Shown here piece after piece: positions 61,192-64,000 of a DNA stretch of 64,000 bases; positions within the stretch are counted from its first letter, which is position 1; the number at the start of each line of letters is the position of its first letter. The notes beneath the pieces were generated by a model. The model searched no databases. It was given only the letters and a program-made list of their open reading frames with translations, and was not told the DNA's origin. The translations under genes and the position numbers were made by a program. The DNA comes from Acetobacterium malicum subsp. dehalogenans DSM 11527 (GTDB lineage Bacteria > Bacillota > Clostridia > Eubacteriales > Eubacteriaceae): positions 1-64,000 of the forward strand of contig NZ_KI421448.1 in the NCBI RefSeq assembly GCF_000472665.1. The letters run 5' to 3'.

Positions 61192-62109
61192 TTATACATC
61201 CAAGAATTTGCGAATCGCAAAAACGCTGCCTACTGCTCCGATAAATCCTCCATAAAGCAGGAAGAAAAATATCAATTGTCCCATTACTGCGTCCGGGGAA
61301 GCCAGACTGGCATCCACCGGCAGAAAGAGATTTCCGCCAACTAAACCCAAAATATAATAATAGGTAATCCGGATAATCAGGAATGCCACAATGGCTCCCA
61401 TTAACCCCAGCAGGGTTCCTTCCAGAATGAAGGGCGCCCGGATATAGGCATTGGTAGCACCTACATATTTCATAATTCCGATTTCTCGCCGCCTTGCAAA
61501 AACGGTTAATTTAATGGTGTTGTAAATAATAAAGATCGAAATCATCGATAGAACCACCAGCACCACAATACTCAAGGTATTGGTAAATTTATTGAAGCTC
61601 ACCAGTGCTTCTACATATTCCTGACCATACCGGACATATTCAACCCCTTCGCCTTCAAAAGACATGGCCAGAGTTTGAACCTCATCCATATCCTCCGGAT
61701 CGGTTACCCGGACAACAAAAGATGCCGGCATGGGATTATTTTCCGAATTATAACCACTAAGCAGTGGGGCATAATCTTCCAGACTGACAGTAAACTTTTC
61801 TAATGCTTCCTCGGCACTTTCAAAGGTGACATTTTCAATCAGATCGCTTTTTTCCAGTGCCTGTTCAATCGTTTCCTTTTGGGTATCAGTGAAATCCGAC
61901 TGGAGAAATATCTTCAGTTCCAGTTTTGATTCCACATCCTTGGTGACTTCCTGAACATTAATGGTCAAGATCAGAAAAATACCCAGGATAATTAAGGCAG
62001 CGATAACCGATAAGACCGAAGCGGCGCTCATCAAGTTATTTCGCTCAATACTTTTCATCGTATCCCGAACCACATTTCTGGGCATTGTTTTTATGGAACT
62101 AAACTTCAT
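61192..62109 (-). CDS. ftsX: Cell-division permease-like protein FtsX
   Basis: About 305 aa. Four transmembrane helices (about 30-55, 175-200, 220-250 and 270-295) with an extracellular loop domain between the first two that would bind the M23 hydrolase. Motifs VRDTMKSIERNNLMSAASV and RREIGIMKYVGATNAYIRAPF are typical. The start MKFSSI has AGGT six bases upstream and overlaps ftsE by 11 bases. Confidence 0.94.
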   Translation of the reverse strand: MKFSSIKTMPRNVVRDTMKSIERNNLMSAASVLSVIAALIILGIFLILTINVQEVTKDVESKLELKIFLQSDFTDTQKETIEQALEKSDLIENVTFESAEEALEKFTVSLEDYAPLLSGYNSENNPMPASFVVRVTDPEDMDEVQTLAMSFEGEGVEYVRYGQEYVEALVSFNKFTNTLSIVVLVVLSMISIFIIYNTIKLTVFARRREIGIMKYVGATNAYIRAPFILEGTLLGLMGAIVAFLIIRITYYYILGLVGGNLFLPVDASLASPDAVMGQLIFFFLLYGGFIGAVGSVFAIRKFLDV

Positions 62110-62788
62110 AGCCGTACCTACCTGTCGCATCATCTACCTTAAGAATACCATCTTCCAATGTTAAAACCCGTTTTTTCATCGTATCAACAATTTCCCGGTC
62201 ATGAGTCACCACGACGACGGTTGTTCCTCTGCGGTTGATTTCTTCGAGGATACTGATGATTTCATAAGATGTTTCCGGATCAAGGTTTCCAGTGGGTTCA
62301 TCACAAATCAAAATGGAAGGATTATTAATAATCGCCCGGGCTATTACCACCCGCTGCTGTTCTCCCCCTGATAATTCATGGGGATAATGGTTCATCCGAT
62401 GGGATAAACCCACCATATCCAGAGCCAACGGCACCCGCTTTTGAATCTGTTTTTCAGATTTCCCAATTATTTCCATGGCATAAGCCACATTTTCATAAAC
62501 ACTTTTGTTTTCCAACAGACGAAAATCCTGGAATACAATTCCCATTTTTCGTCGTAAAAAGGGAATTTCCTTTTTTGAAAGTTTTGATACATTAAAATTA
62601 TTAATATAAACTGAACCTTCGGTCGCTTCAATTTCTCTTAAGAGAAGCTTAATAAATGTGGACTTTCCCGCACCGCTACGGCCAACAAGAAAGACAAACT
62701 CACCCTTATCAATAAAGAGGCTCACATTTTTTAGCGCATCACTCTTGTTTTTATCATAACCCTTGGTTACATTTTTAAATTCTATCAT
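62099..62788 (-). CDS. ftsE: Cell-division ATP-binding protein FtsE
   Basis: 229 aa ABC ATPase. Walker A GRSGAGKST (about 37-45), signature LSGGEQQR, Walker B ILICDEPTGNLDP, H-loop VVTHD. It drives FtsX to switch on wall hydrolysis. First gene of ftsEX-M23-S41. Confidence 0.96.
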   Translation of the reverse strand: MIEFKNVTKGYDKNKSDALKNVSLFIDKGEFVFLVGRSGAGKSTFIKLLLREIEATEGSVYINNFNVSKLSKKEIPFLRRKMGIVFQDFRLLENKSVYENVAYAMEIIGKSEKQIQKRVPLALDMVGLSHRMNHYPHELSGGEQQRVVIARAIINNPSILICDEPTGNLDPETSYEIISILEEINRRGTTVVVVTHDREIVDTMKKRVLTLEDGILKVDDATGRYGYEV

Positions 62789-63110
62789 ATCTTAGCCACT
62801 CCTAATTTACTTATCATTCTGATTACTTTGACAGGGCATTTTAACATGTCCTATCCTATTTTCTTCTTAAATCAGCAATAAGTTAAGATTACCTTAATTA
62901 TTTAATCGGAATATAAATGTTCTGGACATCAGCGAATTCTTCATCTTCCGGACATTTCATGTTTGAAGCTGAATTTATTTTAACATACTTTTTGAATAAT
63001 TTCATTAAAAAAATAAATATTTTGTAACAAATGTATCTGAATTCGTCCAACTTTTTATTTTATTGTTAAATCATAACCTTCGTCCGAGGATAACCACTGG
63101 TTTTTAGGAC
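62789..63110. other. A/T-rich intergenic region upstream of ftsE
   Basis: No convincing gene. It holds -10-like boxes (TAAAAT near 62830 and 62980 on the minus strand) without clear -35 partners, and a direct repeat TTC(T/C)GGACAT near 62911 and 62937. The ftsE promoter must lie here but cannot be fixed by eye. Confidence 0.5.
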
Positions 63111-63148
63111 AAAATAAAAGAGAAAAGATTCTATTTTAATCTTTTCTC
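63111..63148 (-). terminator. Terminator of the right-edge M23 gene
   Basis: GAGAAAAGATT, 7-base loop, AATCTTTTCTC, followed on the minus strand by a T-rich tract. Confidence 0.8.
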
Positions 63149-63196
63149 CAATAATTATTCGTAAAATTTTAATCCCTCACAATTAAACGATTCTAT

Positions 63197-64000
63197 TTAA
63201 ATATAGGGACTGACTGGTGATCCATATAAACGTACTTCATAATGAAGGTGAGATCCGGTTGAGTCGCCGGTACTGCCAACGGCACCAACGGTCTGACCCG
63301 CTGAGACGGTTTCCCCTGATGAGACGTTAATTGCGCTTAAATGAGCATATACTGCCGACAAACCATTACCAATATCAACGATCACACAATTTCCATAACC
63401 GCCGTTCCAACCAGCCGAGATCACTGTTCCGTTTCCGGCACAGGCTACTGGGGTACCGGATGAGGCCCCAATATCGACGCCGGCATGGAATCGGGAATCG
63501 CCGTAGATTGGATGAATTCTCCAACCAAATTCACTGGTGATATTACCGCCACATGGCCAGACATAGGAGCTGGAATACTCCGGAGGTGCCGTTGTTCCAC
63601 CACCTGATGTATCTCCGCCGCCAGGGGTGGAAGTGTCTCCGCCCTCACCGCCGGCAGTACCATCTGTCGCTCCGCTGTTGCCGCTATTTTGAGCTGCTGC
63701 CTGTTCTGCTGCGGCCCGCTGTTGTTCATAATAAGCTTGTAATTGACCTTCAATATCTGCTGAAGTCGCCGCTTCAGCTTCTTCAATCGCCTTATACTCA
63801 TCTAATGTTGATTGGTTTTGGGCCAATAACTGATCTTTTTGAGCTAGTACTTGTTCCTGCTGAGTTAACACAACTTCCTGTTCTGTTTTTTTCTCAACTG
63901 TTTTCAGTCGATCTGCCTCAATGCTCAGTTTCTTCTCATCAATTACTTTTTTAGTTTCTTCCAGAGCATTCAGGGAGTCCTTGTCCGCTGTCATGATATA
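63197..64000 (-). CDS. Second EnvC/PcsB-like M23 protein (partial, N-terminus off the window)
   Basis: The C-terminal about 268 aa of a paralog of the gene at 59986. A coiled coil (to about residue 95 of the visible part) is followed by a Gly/Ser/Thr-rich linker (GGEGGDTSTPGGGDTSGG) and an M23 domain with HAGVDIGASSG and STGSHLHYEV. It ends in VSPYI. The frame stays open to the right edge, so the gene starts beyond 64000. It differs from its paralog in the longer linker. Confidence 0.93.
   Translation of the reverse strand, partial: YIMTADKDSLNALEETKKVIDEKKLSIEADRLKTVEKKTEQEVVLTQQEQVLAQKDQLLAQNQSTLDEYKAIEEAEAATSADIEGQLQAYYEQQRAAAEQAAAQNSGNSGATDGTAGGEGGDTSTPGGGDTSGGGTTAPPEYSSSYVWPCGGNITSEFGWRIHPIYGDSRFHAGVDIGASSGTPVACAGNGTVISAGWNGGYGNCVIVDIGNGLSAVYAHLSAINVSSGETVSAGQTVGAVGSTGDSTGSHLHYEVRLYGSPVSPYI

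Noticed and set aside
62898-62960. 20-codon ORF on the minus strand upstream of ftsE
   Set aside because: No ribosome binding site and no coding signature; likely chance.
1-64000. tRNA or rRNA genes
   Set aside because: No cloverleaf with a TTCRANNC-type arm or rRNA-like sequence was seen on either strand by eye; a tRNAscan run would settle this.

Overview
The window looks like chromosome from an anaerobic, low-to-moderate GC, Gram-positive bacterium of the Clostridia. The clues are AGGAGG-type ribosome binding sites, perfect TTGACA/TATAAT promoters, a T-box in front of an alpha2-type glycyl-tRNA synthetase, a Fur-type box on feoAB, a Cheo-type LexA box on uvrBA, a Bacillus/Clostridium-type flagellar gene order with FliY and FlbD, and a polyferredoxin. 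From memory it is closest to Acetobacterium or a related homoacetogen, but that assignment is an inference.

Layout. (1) About 0-10.7 kb, minus strand: a flagellin-glycosylation operon. In transcription order it encodes an unrecognised 207-aa protein, a Maf-type glycosyltransferase, a Pse-associated methyltransferase, PseB, PseC, an SpsF-type cytidylyltransferase, PseG, a sugar formyltransferase, PseI and a NeuD/PglD-type acetyltransferase. The last stretch is broken up by REP-like repeats and a decayed IS5-type transposase. (2) 10.8-17.9 kb, minus strand: a large flagellin gene and the flgM-flgN-flgK-flgL-DUF6470 operon. Both have near-consensus sigma-28 promoters of an organism-specific form (TAAA-N15-GACGATAW), and the glycosylation operon has a weaker one. 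(3) 17.9-39.3 kb, minus strand: the main flagellar/chemotaxis operon, fliK to cheD, followed by a separate cheW-cheB unit. Upstream of fliK lie a sigma-A promoter, a c-di-GMP-I (GEMM) riboswitch and an intrinsic terminator. (4) 39.4-50 kb: a Na/Pi cotransporter, glyS with its T-box, a four-cluster ferredoxin, prfA, degV, a PHP phosphatase, hprK and uvrC. (5) 50-64 kb: a small orphan gene, a cold-shock gene with a hairpin leader, feoA-feoB plus a 54-aa Cys-rich FeoB-associated protein, uvrB-uvrA, and a cell-wall block (ftsE-ftsX, an EnvC/PcsB-like M23 protein, an S41 protease) with a second M23 paralog cut by the right edge.

How the parts fit. The riboswitch would set expression of the hook/export/motor operon according to c-di-GMP. 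That operon encodes FliA (sigma-28), which is held by FlgM until the hook is complete. FliA then drives flgM-flgL, flagellin and, probably, the genes that make and attach the pseudaminic-acid-like sugar on flagellin. The early rod/ring/motor genes (flgBC, fliEFGHIJ), flhF/flhG, fliL, fliW, csrA, cheA and cheR are not in this window.
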